Origin: Rotaria sordida
Lineage: Eukaryota > Rotifera > Eurotatoria > Philodinida > Philodinidae
DNA: 64,000 nucleotides
NCBI GenBank assembly: GCA_905250125.1
Contig: CAJNOL010000700.1
Span: 46,190 to 110,189, forward strand
Direction: 5' to 3'
The position numbers and the translations under genes were made by a program. Each line of letters begins with the position of its first letter. Position 1 is the first letter of the stretch. A model generated the notes under the pieces. It had not been told where the DNA came from. It did not search any database and saw nothing but the letters and a program-made list of their open reading frames with translations. Positions 33,694 to 46,600 of this stretch are shown here, piece after piece.

Positions 33694-36600
33694 CTAACAT
33701 GTATTTAAAAGAATGCTGACAGTATCACTTTCAGAATTCGCGACAGCGATATCCAGTCGACCATCGCCGTTGAAATCACTGACAGCCATCGATAACACAT
33801 AAAACTCAGTTTTAAAATTGATTGCTGTTTCAAAACTTCCGTTGCCGTAACCGATGAACACACTCAAATAGTTTTTGCCATAGTTGACGACAATGATATC
33901 CAGATAGGTGTCACCATTCAAATCACTCACAGCCACCGAACTTGGACTAGAACCTGTCGAATAGACAATTTGTGTCCCAAACGTTCCATTACTATAACCA
34001 AGTAAAACACTCATAGTATCATCCCCAGCATTGACGGTGACAAGATCGATGTATTTGTCGCCGTTGAAATCTCCAACGGCTATCCCTCGTGAATTAGCTC
34101 CTATTGAAAAAGTATTTTGTGCTCGAAAGGTCCCATTACCATAGCCGAGAAGCACACTCACACTGTTGTCATCAGCATTGGTGACGACAAAATCTGAACG
34201 GTTGTCGCCATTAAAATCAGCAATAGCCACCGCTACTGGCTTATTGCCAGTTGAAAATGTCGTTTGTCTTCCAAAGCTTCCATTACCATAACCCAGCAGT
34301 ATACTTGCACCACCATTATCATTATTAGCGACGATGAGATCTAGGCGATTGTCAGCGTTCAAATCACCGACAGCAACTGCCCACGGATGATTACCAACTA
34401 CAAAACGCATTTGTCTACCAAACGTTCCGTCACCACGGCCGAGTGACACACCTACAGTGGCATCGCCATATTGGACGACAATGAGATCTAGTCGTCTGTC
34501 ACCGTTGAAATCACCGACGGCAACAAAAACAGGACTGTTGCGAGTTGGAATAGACACTTGTGTTCCAAAGCTTCCACTGCCGTCACCAAGAAACACTTCA
34601 ACGGTGTTATCATTAGAGTTGGCAACACTGAGATCGACACGGTTATCGCCATTGAAATCACCGACAGCGACCGATTGGGGATGAACCCCAGTTGCGTATG
34701 AAATAAATGGAGCGAATGTCAATAAATCACATCTTCGACCTAAACCATCAAAGCAAAATACAGAATTACGATTCGCCAAACTTAAGTAACCTTGATCATC
34801 TATTTTGAAAAAACAACTATTCGATAACCCTGCGGCAAAGATGAGTGTCTCTGACTTAGGGTCTGACGGACCAGGTCATGAAAATCGCTGGAGTCGGACC
34901 GGCTTTTGTAGTTGCTGTAACGATGGCTTCATTTTTCTGCTTTTCGTTGTGCAAAAATGATCATATAGAAGTGGCGGTAGAGAACCAGAGACGATAATTA
35001 GATGAGAAAGAATGGGGGCGTACAAAGTGGCAAATCGATCCTTCAAAATATTTTTAATTCAGAAATCTCAAGTGTCTTATACAGAATGACAGAGCACGTC
35101 GAATTGACCATTTTAAGTGATGGACCTTGATATTTTCTTATCTGTACTTTCGTCAACCTTTATAAGAAATCGTTATTTTTTCAAAAAACGCTTTGGTTAG
35201 TAAAAAAAATCGAGTGCCGAATTTTGAAAAACTGAGATAACACGAAAGCAGTAGAAATTGACCGGTGCAGCGTTACCGTTGGATCCCTAGTGAAGTGGAG
35301 TTCGATGCCTTTCCGGTATCGATTTTGCCATGAAGTTACATAGAAGGTAGCTTACAATGAGAGATTCGAATAGGAGACCCTTTTTCGATAACTCTTCTTT
35401 CAACCAATAAATCTGACAGATGTTGAAAGAAGAGCAAATCGAACTGGCTCAATCGTAACCAAATCGATCGTCGCTTTAGTTCAAGTCGATGAGTAGTAAA
35501 CACAAGAAGACATGGTGACCCCAATATACAATTCTCCTCTTCCAGTAAAAAGAATATACTCCGCACTTCTAAGTCAAACATTAATGTATTATACTTATGC
35601 ATTGAACAGAGAGCGCTAACAGTCACGATATTAGTAAAGCAACTTCGTTTCCAATCTTCATAACATTCGATCAAAAGCTAGAACTGAACTTCCAACTTTT
35701 ATTTCACGTCGAATTTTATTAAAGACGCGTCAAAACACTTTCAATGACTTCGATCTAACTGAATATTTCATATGATTTCAAACCAAAACTTTCATTTGAA
35801 CTTGAAGCATCCTTTCCTTGATCGATGGACGTCTTCCCTACGTGGATGTAGCGCTCCGGAACGATTTCAAAAGAAGCCGGAAAAGTTATTTTCAAGCGTT
35901 TGCACGGCACTTTAATGAGTATTTAAGAAAGATACTTTGACAATGCAGCCACCATGAGTTTTTACAGAAGAAACATAGGAGTATATGAGTAACATCTGGA
36001 GATAGACAACAGTAATCGACTCAAAACGGGTTCATAATTTCTGAAAGAAGATATTCTTACTAAAAGACTTGAGTTCAGTAGAACCTTCCTGTTTCGAAAA
36101 TCAAATCCTTACGATCACTAGGTGAATATATTCTTATACGAGTACGATGACAGCTTGTCTTCTTTCAGGAAAGATCATGCGAATCAATATATGATGAGGA
36201 CTATCTTGTTTTAAATGCAATCCAGGTGTGAATGTGGGCCTGGGTGTAGATGAATATCCACACTCACACACAGAGATCCACACCAACACCGTTACGTAGT
36301 GCGCATGCCGATGGTGCCAAGTCAGTCTAGTATCTTTTGTTCCATCTGATGGTGAAAAAATAATCAACATGGTCGTCCTTCATTATTTGACGACATGTAG
36401 ACATTTAGAACAAGGCGGAATTTTCGACCTATAAATAGTACCATGACTCAACACCAGTGTCAGTGTAATTTACGCTCGCTGCATCTATAGATGTTGTAAC
36501 AGCATTTCGCATGTCCTGAATCGACCCAAAAATGGTCGAATTATGAACAACAAAAAAATAACATTTTTTCATTAAAATGAAAACAGTGTGTTAGCTGAAA

Positions 36601-39600
36601 AAGAGTTGAAGCAAAATGGTTCGCAAAAGAGATTACGTTGAAGCATAAGATGGTCGAAACTATCTATCCTCGAATTGTGGCTTTCTAGAGAGAATATTAC
36701 AGTTAAAATTTTCGATAGAAAACGGTTCATTCATTCTACGCTTTGAACAATCGTGTCTAACTCATTATAACTTGTAATGTATTGCGACAAACGCCAGTTC
36801 TCTACCTCTTTTTGTAATGAAGTGCAGTTAGAACAGTTTATGCTAACAGTATGTAGACTTGAACCAGTGAACTGCAGACGATATACTCATATTATCGCTG
36901 ATCAGTATCGCCTGAACTGACCGAACTAAGGTGTGCTTACGACGACCTATCACTTGTCTTATTTTTCATCACTCATGCTATCTTTCTTGGCAATATAAAA
37001 GCAAGGACATGGAATCAGAGCAAGAAGGTAGAGAAGAAGATAACAGAAAAAAATACCTCTCCTTGTCATTCATTCGAGAGAGTGTCTGTCTATGTGCCAT
37101 TCTCTTCAATGAAAAAAATGTGTTTTTATTCATGTCATATCTGCTCCATCATCGATCAGCTCACGCAGAAGAATAATGCATGACCTTGTTGTCCGTCTAC
37201 CAAAATGATAACTATCTACTCAAATTGCAATCATTTCTTCTGTTAAAAAAATATTTTACAACTCATTAATGACTTCGATTGAAGTTGGATAATATGATAC
37301 AAATCGATTTTCTACAATTTTGCTACTCAAGCTTGAAATTATCAATTAGATCAGCATTATTGCTTTCATCTATACATGTTTGAAACGTAGTCAGAAGAAG
37401 TAACGATGATATCTGACGTAGTTAATCGATGTCTTTCTTAAAATTCTAATCGATCTGCTCCGTAGCAAGCAGTTCGTCTTGAAAAATGCCAAGACGTACG
37501 AACACAAGTCACTCAGATTAGACTGTTATGATATCTAAAACAAAGAATAACCTACTTCTACATTGAGTTATGACCTATATTTCTCAAATAAATAGTAGTG
37601 TCATCTGCGCGTGCTACGCTCCTACACATAAGCCAAGGGTAGAACTGTACTTTTTGGAGGATCGTACTTTTCATCTCATGCGGTATACAAATTACAAGTT
37701 GTATATCCCATAGCTATGTACACGAAGCGCTTTACTAGAAAGAAAATAAAGTCACTCTGCATCTAGTTTCAACACGATGAAACTATATCAGAATTATGAA
37801 ATGCACCTACCTGGTGAAATCGTACTTGAAGTACCAGTTATGTTCGTCGATGTCGTGCCTATAAAGTATTCGTTCATTAAATTCATATCCACTTAACATC
37901 ATTAGAAATGCTATACTGTGAGCATGAGCTCTTCCTTGTTCAACCATTATACCTAGTTACTAACACTTCAGGTTGATGTCTCTGCTGTATAGTTATAGAC
38001 AGAATGAACGAATTCACACTGATGTAAACACCAAACACAGATAGAACGCGTCTAAACGTATCTTTTGTTCCAGCCAAATGCATTTAGATACGAATTCATC
38101 GACACGAATTCGAAAGCGCGTTCAAATGTGCTTCAAATTCCAAACAAGTTCAGGCACAATTTGAATGATCGTTTCGATGCTCTTCGAGCGCGGTTGGATG
38201 CATTGAAACATGCTTTGCAGTTTAACAAAGGTAATAGTTTAAAACTATCTGTGCAGGTGCTTCCGTTTATCGCTCTCAGAGTCAATATTGTTCGTAGTTA
38301 TTGCCTGAGTGTATATGTTCGCGATCAACCTCGAGTTCCGATCAATCTCCAGCTAGACGCAAAATCATCAGATTAATCCCGGATTCGTATATGCCTATGT
38401 GAGATTAGATGGAATCCAAGATGGGACGCTTACACATACACAAGTCTATTTATTAAACGATGTTCGCAATGAAGCTGACGCGAGTGATAGTACTCTGTGC
38501 GAGGTGAATTTTAGTATCAGTGGACTGTGACATATAGTTTGATCTGTCTCAGCCATCACACCCAATGAAAAAGTTTTCACGGTATAATGGTTGTCTCTGA
38601 TCGCTAGCTAACAAAAAGGATCAATTTCGGTGATTAGTCATGCACACTAAAAAAATAGTGCATCCCATTTTGGTGTCGCCAGATTACGTTGTAGTATCAG
38701 TGGTAGAAATGTGCCGTGCTTCCTGGTATCACACAGAGTGTGTCGTCTCTACTGTGGTAGAAATATGTTGTACGCAGTCCTCATCGCCAGACACACATGC
38801 GTCATAAACTACGACATATTATTTTTCGTGCGTGCATCTGTTCTTTTTTTACAAATCTGTTTTGGTTTTGCACTACATACCGAGTAACGGCGATATGTCA
38901 TTCCCAACTTTGAGTGTTATTTTGGTAAAAAGAGAGAATGGTTTTGCAGAAATTGGCAATCAACGAATGAAGTGCAATTTTAATATAAAAAATTGATATC
39001 GTTAATAAAGCGGCTTAGTCAGGACATATTTTTTTCTGTTTCTAGCTCGAAGATACGTAAGGACCGGCCAGGATAAGTGGGTTATCGGTAATCGAAGTGT
39101 CTCGTGGTTTTTACAAAACACGTGACAAGCAACTAAGTCCTACTCGACAGATCCAAACACATGACGATTTTCTCGCATAGCCTCGACTACACACCGTCAC
39201 TTTCGGTATCAGATATGTTGCTTGTTTCCCTCAACAGAGTAGATGCAACTGAGCTTCTGAGCTGTTGTTAAAAGGAGTATAAAAACATAAAGTTATAGTA
39301 TCGGCTCTCTAAGTAAAATGTCACATCAAGCTGGAAGTGTTTTCACTTACGTAAGCATAGCTCTTGTCTGAGGCTCACATCATGAATGGTGAACATATGC
39401 TTTCCTAGCTTAACTTTGAACAAGGGATACTTTTTTAATAGTTCAGGAATATGGCACAGAGGTGCCGAATATACTTGTCTACGCATGCAGCCTTACAGTG
39501 AAAACTTTTGATGTTGGAGAACTCTAAGAAAAACTTTTGACAACTGGTTACTCGTCTCATTGAAAAACGAATTTTTCAGATAACTTTTGTTAAAATGAAT

Positions 39601-40207
39601 TACTCTATCTTGAGCTACCCACCACAAATCAGCAGGATAGATCAAACGGCGGTTTGTTCTAGGGGCATGAAAAGTGGAGAAGAGAAGAGCGGAACTCCTC
39701 TGCCTTCGAAAGTTTTTTAATAAATAAGATATCTGTGCTATTTGCAATATAAAAAACCGAGTTTTCCATTTCATTCATATTGAATTATAAAATTTTCGGG
39801 TCTAATCTTTAATAATTATGCTTCGAAAAGCAGACGCCTGTGATAATATAAACTTTATATTCTTCTGTATCGAACGGATTCTGAATTGATAGGTCTAGTA
39901 CCGTCATTTTTTTCTTCGTGAACGTGTACACTTTAATAAGTGAAAAAACTGTGGATGGACGATATTTTGCAAAAAAGTGGCGTAGAGAATCACCTGTGGG
40001 ACACAGAAAGATATCATTTATCGACTGAAAGATACTAAAATGGTGACTCTTTAGGCACAGTGATCCTTTTATGCATACATACCAGTTGAATTCGTTCCAC
40101 TCCTACGAATCAAAACAAGAGATACGACGATGGCCATAGCGAATATGCTTGCGCTGCAAATACTTCCAAGAATGATCAGCAAGATTTCTGCTGGTGTAAT
40201 GTTTCCC
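33694..40207 (-). CDS. Membrane-anchored FG-GAP/VCBS seven-repeat propeller protein (5' exon not found)
   Basis: Three exons join in phase on the minus strand: about 40207-40083, 37858-37811, 34862-33694. The first encodes a membrane span (EILLIILGSICSASIFAMAI) followed by RRSGTNST; the second is a 16-codon Ser/Thr-rich stalk (TSTNITGTSSTISP); the third is a 389-residue propeller with seven repeats, each carrying a calcium-site motif D-x-N-x-D-x-x-x-D: DFNGDNRVD, DFNGDRRLD, DLNADNRLD, DFNGDNRSD, DFNGDKYID, DLNGDTYLD, DFNGDGRLD. Seven repeats make a complete integrin-alpha-like propeller, in which such motifs hold Ca2+. The start codon is not identified; a TGA precedes the TM frame, so a first exon lies upstream of 40207. 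Introns are 2.2 and 2.9 kb, both phase 1. Likely a cell-surface adhesion or recognition protein; ligand unknown. Confidence 0.8.
34863..37810. other. 2.9-kb intron of the FG-GAP gene
   Basis: Holds one telomere-like hairpin (36224-36290) and otherwise unremarkable AT-rich sequence. No exon of the gene's frame or antisense gene was recognised. Confidence 0.5.
36224..36290. repeat. Telomere-like fold-back tract 6
   Basis: AGGTGTGAATGTGGGCCTGG plus GTGTAG, then CCACACTCACACACAG and CCACACCAACACC. Short, degenerate, intronic. Confidence 0.65.
38065..38529 (+). pseudogene. Unrecognised possible coding remnant antisense to the FG-GAP gene
   Basis: A 103-codon frame (38065-38376) with an amphipathic, charged segment (NDRFDALRARLDALKHAL) ends in TAA. 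From about 38366 a different frame continues to a TGA at 38527-38529 with protein-like composition (GFVYAYVRLDGIQDG, VYLLNDVRNEADASD). Together they suggest a decayed or frameshifted gene, or two exons with an unplaced intron, lying inside an intron of the opposite-strand FG-GAP gene. I recognise no family and no start. Confidence 0.25.
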
Positions 40208-40646
40208 CTCAAAATGAAAAGTCATACAACTAAAATTGTTGGAAAGAATAGTTAGAGGGTATACCATGCGGCGGTTGATGATGGAATTGATGGTAGATTG
40301 ATATTGTTCTGATCGACAGTGGAAGGTAGTGCATAGTCCTAGACATGAGATATTTTAAGAACGAACATTTTTCTTTTACGGTTTCAGATATAACGCTTTT
40401 ATGAAAGTGGTACCGATCGTAGCTACCGCGTACTGTTAATTCTTGAGAGTACTTTCTATTGTTCACTGGTATACACAATGTTTTCTAGGTTTTCGTGATG
40501 AAACCTAATATAGTGTTACTAGAAGCTGTCAAAGACAAAGATGAAAACTTTGATATAGCTGAAACCAGAGCTGGGGAAGTCCGATACTATTCGAGTTCGA
40601 GTCCGTCTCGAGCAAACCATCGGATCGGGAGCACGACTGTTGTGTG

Positions 40647-40760
40647 TAAGACAATTATGTGCAGACAATTGTGTGTATGGACAATTGCGTGCAAGAAAAT
40701 TGTGTGAACAGACAATTGTGTGTTACATGTTTGTGTGCAGATAATTGTGTACAAAATCAG
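40647..40760 (+). repeat. Iteron array at the end of the deleted MULE
   Basis: Six or seven degenerate copies of a ~14-16 bp unit around GACAATTGTGTGTA (variants GACAATTATGTGCA, GACAATTGCGTGCA, GAAAATTGTGTGAA, GATAATTGTGTACA). Confidence 0.75.
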
Positions 40761-40917
40761 TGTGTGCTATGTGCAACTAAATATTTTTGTCAAAAAACAA
40801 GTGAAAGACAATAAAGGAAAAAAAGTAAACAAAACAACAAAGATTAATCAAATGAATAAATCAATGAAGAATTATAACATGAATGTATGAGCGATCGCTT
40901 TTATTTTTTGTACATTA

Positions 40918-41249
40918 TCATCTGTAGAATTCTCTAAAATCCGTAAAATTCTGGATGCTGTGTTGAGTTTGGATTCGCTTTGGTTTTGGTACGAGACCTG
41001 TTACTAGATGAGAAATTTCACCATGCACGTATGATTGCTCTGTTTGAAGGTCACTCAAAAAACGCCAAAATCCAGGATGAGCTGAATCTACGATATTGTT
41101 AAGTCGTCGGTCCCATCCTTCGACGGCGTTGTTAGTGTGGTCAAACTGATTCTGCAACAAATTGTGCACATTCCAAAATGTGATTGGAAATAGTAAAATT
41201 ATTCTTCTGTTACGACTTCGAAATCTACCTGTGTAGTAATCTTCAAAAT
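40918..41249 (-). pseudogene. MULE/FLYWCH transposase C-terminal fragment
   Basis: The open frame reads from YFEDYYTGR through FPITFWNVHNL to TNNAVEGWDRRLNNIV, HPGFWRFLSDLQTEQ and VHGEISHLVTG, ending at 40918. The 'NN.VEG.H/D.R.N' block with its catalytic glutamate followed by 'P..W.FL..LQ.E' is the end of a MULE transposase. The FLYWCH domain and the two catalytic aspartates are missing, so it cannot be functional. Not derived from the 7512-9136 transposase. Confidence 0.75.
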
Positions 41250-41464
41250 AAATCTATTATTCTCACTTGTTTAAATGCTTTCAAGGAAAATTGATCTATG
41301 TGCATGCATATGACCGTCAGTTCTCATAATTGTCTTACACACAATGACCTCATCTCATAATTGTCTTGCACACAACAGTCATAGACCCCTCGGATCAGGT
41401 CCTCAAAAGATGTCGTCCAAACTCATTAAACTTGTATAAATAATTTTGCTGCTTGCTGCCGCTT

Positions 41465-41513
41465 AGGGTGTGAGTGTGAGTAAAGAAGAGTAGACCACCC
41501 ACACCCACACCCC
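41465..41513. repeat. Telomere-like fold-back tract 7
   Basis: AGGGTGTGAGTGTGAG, loop TAAAGAAGAGTAGA, then CCACCCACACCCACACCCC. Confidence 0.75.
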
Positions 41514-44500
41514 AAACTAAATGGTCGGTCGGTCTGACTTGATCTAGTCTGCAGGCGTTTGCCTCGCTACCAGCCCAGGCTGATGGCTCTGGCATCTACA
41601 ATGTCTCACGCATCCTGTCCTTGTGTCACAATGAATAAGCTTTTAGTCGTATTTCCGAGAATGCCTAATCATACTTCATTATCTTATCAGATCAGACGGG
41701 AACTATCGAAACATTATGAGAACTCTCTATCGAACGATCAAGTTCTTCGGTAGTTATTGAACGAACAAGGGACAGCCTAAGATCTTCTCAGATCATACCA
41801 ATTATGCCAATTGAAGAGTCGTGCAAAAGTACAACTTTCATGCTCGACTCTAGGAAAGTTTCTTTCTAATCATACCCGGATAGGTAAACGTTCGACTCTG
41901 TTAGTACAAATATTTTTGGCGAAGGTATTTGAGGCGAGATCAGTGATTTGTCATCAATAGGAACTGTGATCGCTGCAATATTTGCAGTGTTCGTCTTTGT
42001 CAACAAAGCTTAACTCAAATAAGCGATTTTTCTAAACAGAACCCTACTAAGTATTCTATTTGAATACTGGTTTTTACGTCAGTGACGTGACAACTTCACC
42101 GCTCATTCTTCAAAGAAATTTTCTCACAATGTCGGATGCTTCAGCATACGCATTAGTCATGGTTTCAATCAATTAGATGATCTCTTGCGCTATGTTACAA
42201 ACTCAAGTTAAGCACAATTGTAGAAGAGATAGTTGCCTCTCAAAAAATTGCTTTCACTGTTCTGAAAATTTTTTCTCCCAGCCGGAAAAACACCATTCGA
42301 TATGATATATAAAGTTAGTATCGAATATCATCGAGTTAGCTAGCAGAGATGGTGGAAAAATGGAGGATCTGACTGTCAGATAGTATCAGACTTGTCGTTC
42401 TACCGATACGAAAGTATTTGAAGTATTTTCCTGAGTTCACCGCTTCTGATGTCTACTCACTGGCATGGTCGCAATCGCTGTCGATGTTTATCTGGACGTT
42501 AGACTACAAAGAAATATTAGATTGTTCTGTTTTGCATCGATATACAGAAGCACTCATTATATTAAAGTTCAATACCTTCTTTTTTGTTGTTTGGCTGCGT
42601 GTGTCTTTTTGAAGGAAAGAGTCTATAATGCGTGCCTTTCAACAGCACTTATTTATCTTAAACATTATGCATTCGCTTCGTGTAATGCGTCACACGGCAG
42701 CTGCTATATGCTTCAAAGGCTCGAACAACAGAAGCGATGAGAATACCGTCGTCATTAAGAGAAATGGCAACGTTGATGACTTTAATTATTTTAAACGTCG
42801 TTGAAGTAAAATAAAAGTGATCAAAGTAAAGCACGAATCAAGGTGTCTGAATGATATCGGCAAAAGACACATACATGATATTACAATAACTTTTTTTACT
42901 GCAATATGACATCCAATATTCGCTAAACAGGCGTCTTCAACACGTCGGAGAGCTCAGTGGCTTTTATTAGTTCAGCAAGAAAAACAAATAGCTTGTTCTG
43001 GTTATAATTATTTCGAATAATCGACGAATGACAGACAATGATCGGTGTTAGTTGAATTTGAGAGAATATGTGTGTAATCCACATACAACTGAAGAAGAAA
43101 ATGTTTGTCACGCAAAAGATGCAAATGACTTCTGATAAAATACAAATCAAAGACCTTCATCAAAAATCGTGACAAAAAGGATAAAAAATATCACAATATA
43201 CAGATTCGATTTGCTATAACTTCTGGAACACACAACAAGTATAAAATTCTTAAAGACAATACTTCATCAATCAAATCAACTTATCAAAATATCACAACTT
43301 CCACCTTGAGCCTTAGAAGAATTCATTTCTTTTCGACGACATACATGCACGTACAGTTATTTTCTTTTTGTTTGTGTCATTTTTTATGGAGCTATTTTGA
43401 AGATATAATGTCTTAGTAAAGCCTATACATTGTGCTAGTGTACGATGGAAGAGTATGGCATAATGGTAACTTGATGTGATCAACGCAATTCTGTCTCTGT
43501 AGGTTCTGCAACTACTGTGTGTTGAATTTGAACACTTGAAAAATTGTTCAAGAAAGAAGTTCGCATGATTGTATCTCATATATTCTTGTTAATTTCGACG
43601 ATTTCTTTCTTCTCACCATGTAGTCGACGTTCATATTCTTAATTCACTATGGAAGAAAATGGTGATTCTAGAAAAAATAGAAGCCTCGATTCTCTCTTAA
43701 ACAGGTGCATCTCGCACAATGCAAATCAACGACGATTCTCTTGAAGAATGAAGTTTTTTCATCAATCTTCAGAGTAATGAATGTGTCCGTAGGGGAGAAA
43801 TGGCATAGATCCAAGGTAAGAGAAGCGAGTCATAATGGAAAAGCGAGTTATTAGTTAGAAAGCTACGTATTTCTGTTGCATTCATCCACTCATATCAAAA
43901 GGAAGAAAAAAGCTATTTACTCGGTTTGCTTCTGTTGACAACAGTTACTTAGGAGACAACTGGTGAAATCAGTACAAGAGCTTCCATAAGACTACCGAAG
44001 CATTCTGTAAGAGAACCATAATATGGTCAAATCTCAAATTCACTTCTACCTATATTCATTCGATAGTCCATGTCGAGAAACCCTTGTAACCAAAATTTTA
44101 GACTAAACAAATACGTTCTCATTGAGATATAGGAGTTTCAGAAGAAGGGCTATTTTCGGTTTTCTCAAAAATCAAGCATCTCTATTTCAATCCTTTCTCG
44201 ACCATTCCGCAACCGATTTTTTTTGACCAACGTCTTATTTGATACGGCGACAAACGATCGTTTACGACTGCCATTATGTTCGTTCTGGGATAATTTGAGT
44301 AGAAATATGTTCGTTGCAGTCTGAAAGACTCGAAATTGTTATTGTAAATGTTCTTAAAGACACGTATGAAAATATATTTGCTTTTTGTTCGACTGCTATG
44401 TCTTTTTGTACAATCACTGCGAAGAAAAACGAAGCAAAAAAAAATTAACATACAGCAATAGAAGTAAATGCATTTACTCTGCAGGTATCTGGAAGAAAAA

Positions 44501-46600
44501 AAAGAACGATTGGTAATTATGGAAGGATAACAGGCACGATGTTTGACGAAAACTGGTTTGAATTGCGCACTTACATTCAAGAATAAACATGAAATAGTTG
44601 TATTAATGTGTTCTTTACTTTCACACGCAATATGAGATTATTCTGACCGAAAGTCGAAAGAATGATAGTGTTAAAATAGTAAGGATTCGATTTGCTGTTG
44701 AAAGAAAAAATACTACTGTTGATTCTTCTGTCATTTATCTTTGCCTTGTCATGTTGAAACAAACTGAGATAATGTAGGGCGTGAGTGTGTGTATGAAGGA
44801 AGAGAAGACCGACACCCCACACCCACATCCTATCGATTGTACCGTAATCATTTATCGAAAATTACTTTGAGTACAGTGAACACATCCTCCATTGATAAGT
44901 ATCAGCTATTTGTATTTTTTCGTAACTTTTATAGTTATTTTTTTCGAAATTATTATTTTTATGGTAAAATATTTTTGAAAAAGCATTTATAAATTATGAT
45001 AGAGAATTTGAAGCTCTATCAGAACATATAGTTACTTTGTTTTAAGAAATAATTCTATATTTGATGAAAAATCTTTAAAACTAATTTTGATAACTGTAGC
45101 AAAATTAAGCCCATGACAGTATGGTGATGACGGTACCTTCATTTATTCATTTCAAGATGTCTATAATATATAGAGTATTCAAAAAATCAATAGCCAAAGA
45201 AAGATTCGAATATTTCCGTCATTTTTCGACCTAGGACTAATATTTGTACTGCTGATACAGGAGTGTTTATAGTTAGTATTTGTAGGATAAGTATTGACGA
45301 AAATTATTTTGATGCATCACAACTGACTTCAACAAAGAACTGTAATCCTTCATAAATTATGAAAAAATAATATCACAGTTTTCTCAATAAATTCATTCGA
45401 TTAATTGTTGAAACTTTTAGCACATAAATAATAATAGGACATGTATCAATGGTATACATCTAAGCCTAAACTACACTAATGTAGAAAAGTTATTTAAAAA
45501 AGTTGGTATGCCGTTTATTCTTGGTAAGAGAATGAATATATCGCTTTTTCATAACTCATGATGGCTTACAGTTCTTTATTCAAGTCAATTATGATACGTC
45601 AAAATAGGTTCTTATCAATGCTTGTCCTATGAATAATAAGCTATTAACAATACTCTATCAACGAAAAAAAAGTCAGCTCGTTAGGTTAAAATATGACGAA
45701 AATATTCTCATTTTTCGTTGGCTAATGACTTTCTGGACATTGTATATGCGCATGAAAAAAAAGTGTTCGAATAAAATGTTTCGTATATCGTAGCAGCAGT
45801 CAGTCGGAACATATCTTCCTGCAACCGTTAATATCAATAAGAGTATAAACTACGCCAATTTTTGAAAAAAATAGTTCCCTGTCTATACTCAAAAACCCAC
45901 GATCTTCCAATGCTCTGTTTAAAAGATATAACTACGACAATTTTCTATACCCTTTTTTTTCTACTTTTAACATATATTCTGCATTATGTGATGGTTTTTT
46001 CATTCCTTTTCTTTACTCATGCGAATATATGTGAGTGAATATCGATATATATATATATATTGATGAAAGACTACCACATCAAATGACAAGTACAGTAATA
46101 AAAATAATGAAGGAGAGCAACGAAAAAAGGTAAGTTTTTATCAACCCAAGAAATTCCAGACTGCGTCGAACAATACGACAAGAAATAAAAGCGAGTATAG
46201 GGCTTATTATGAATTTGTGAGGCTTTGACACATACATGAATTGAATCGATCTATATAACACAGTAAGAAGATATGCAGAACTCGCTGAAAATCAGCAACA
46301 TACCAATGACTTCTAAACGTCGATAAGACATGATCGATATTCATCCTTTTTCTTTTCATAAATTTAATATCAGAGAAGAAAGATGTTCACATATGATAGA
46401 TCATTATTGAGAAACAAAAGAATTTAATTTTCATTTTTGAGCTATCAATTTTGTAGAAATCCATGTTCATAGAAAGTACTTTTCATAATACTCACTGTAC
46501 TTGTTGGTCTTCTTTTCATTTCTACCGTTGTGTTGACCATCTTGTTTGGAGTAGAACGAAACAAATCAAAAGGCATTTATTCTTATATTAAATGAAAAAG
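41514..46600. other. Gene-poor 5-kb region
   Basis: No gene supported. It contains a telomere-like hairpin (44776-44830) and a short TA microsatellite near 46046-46060. The longest frames (for example 42465-42740 plus and 44182-44580 minus) lack domains, codon-like composition and splice support. Confidence 0.5.
44776..44830. repeat. Telomere-like fold-back tract 8
   Basis: AGGGCGTGAGTGTGTGTATG, loop AAGGAAGAGAAGACC, then GACACCCCACACCCACATCC. Confidence 0.75.

Larger units (their letters stand above)
40635..41380 (-). mobile_element. Internally deleted second MULE element
   Basis: The ends are inverted: GACTGTTGTGTGTAAGACAA at 40635 and its near-complement (TTGTCTTGCACACAACAGTC) ending at 41380. 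Inside the left end is an array of an ACAATTGTGTGCAGAC-like unit (40647-40760); at the right end TCATAATTGTCTTACACACA occurs twice. A transposase C-terminus remains on the minus strand. It is 746 bp against 2.4 kb for the complete MULE at 7135-9516 and belongs to a different family by both ends and protein. Confidence 0.65.

Noticed and set aside
40636..41380. Possible CRISPR-like array of ~14-bp repeats
   Set aside because: Units are degenerate and contiguous with no unique spacers, the setting is eukaryotic, and they lie at the ends of a MULE remnant.
42418..42740. Overlapping plus-strand frames with hydrophobic and Cys-rich stretches
   Set aside because: Two overlapping frames compete, neither has a domain, start context or flanking splice sites.
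44182..44580. 132-codon minus-strand frame
   Set aside because: Low-complexity F/Y/C/R composition typical of chance frames in AT-rich DNA; no domain or hydrophobic periodicity.
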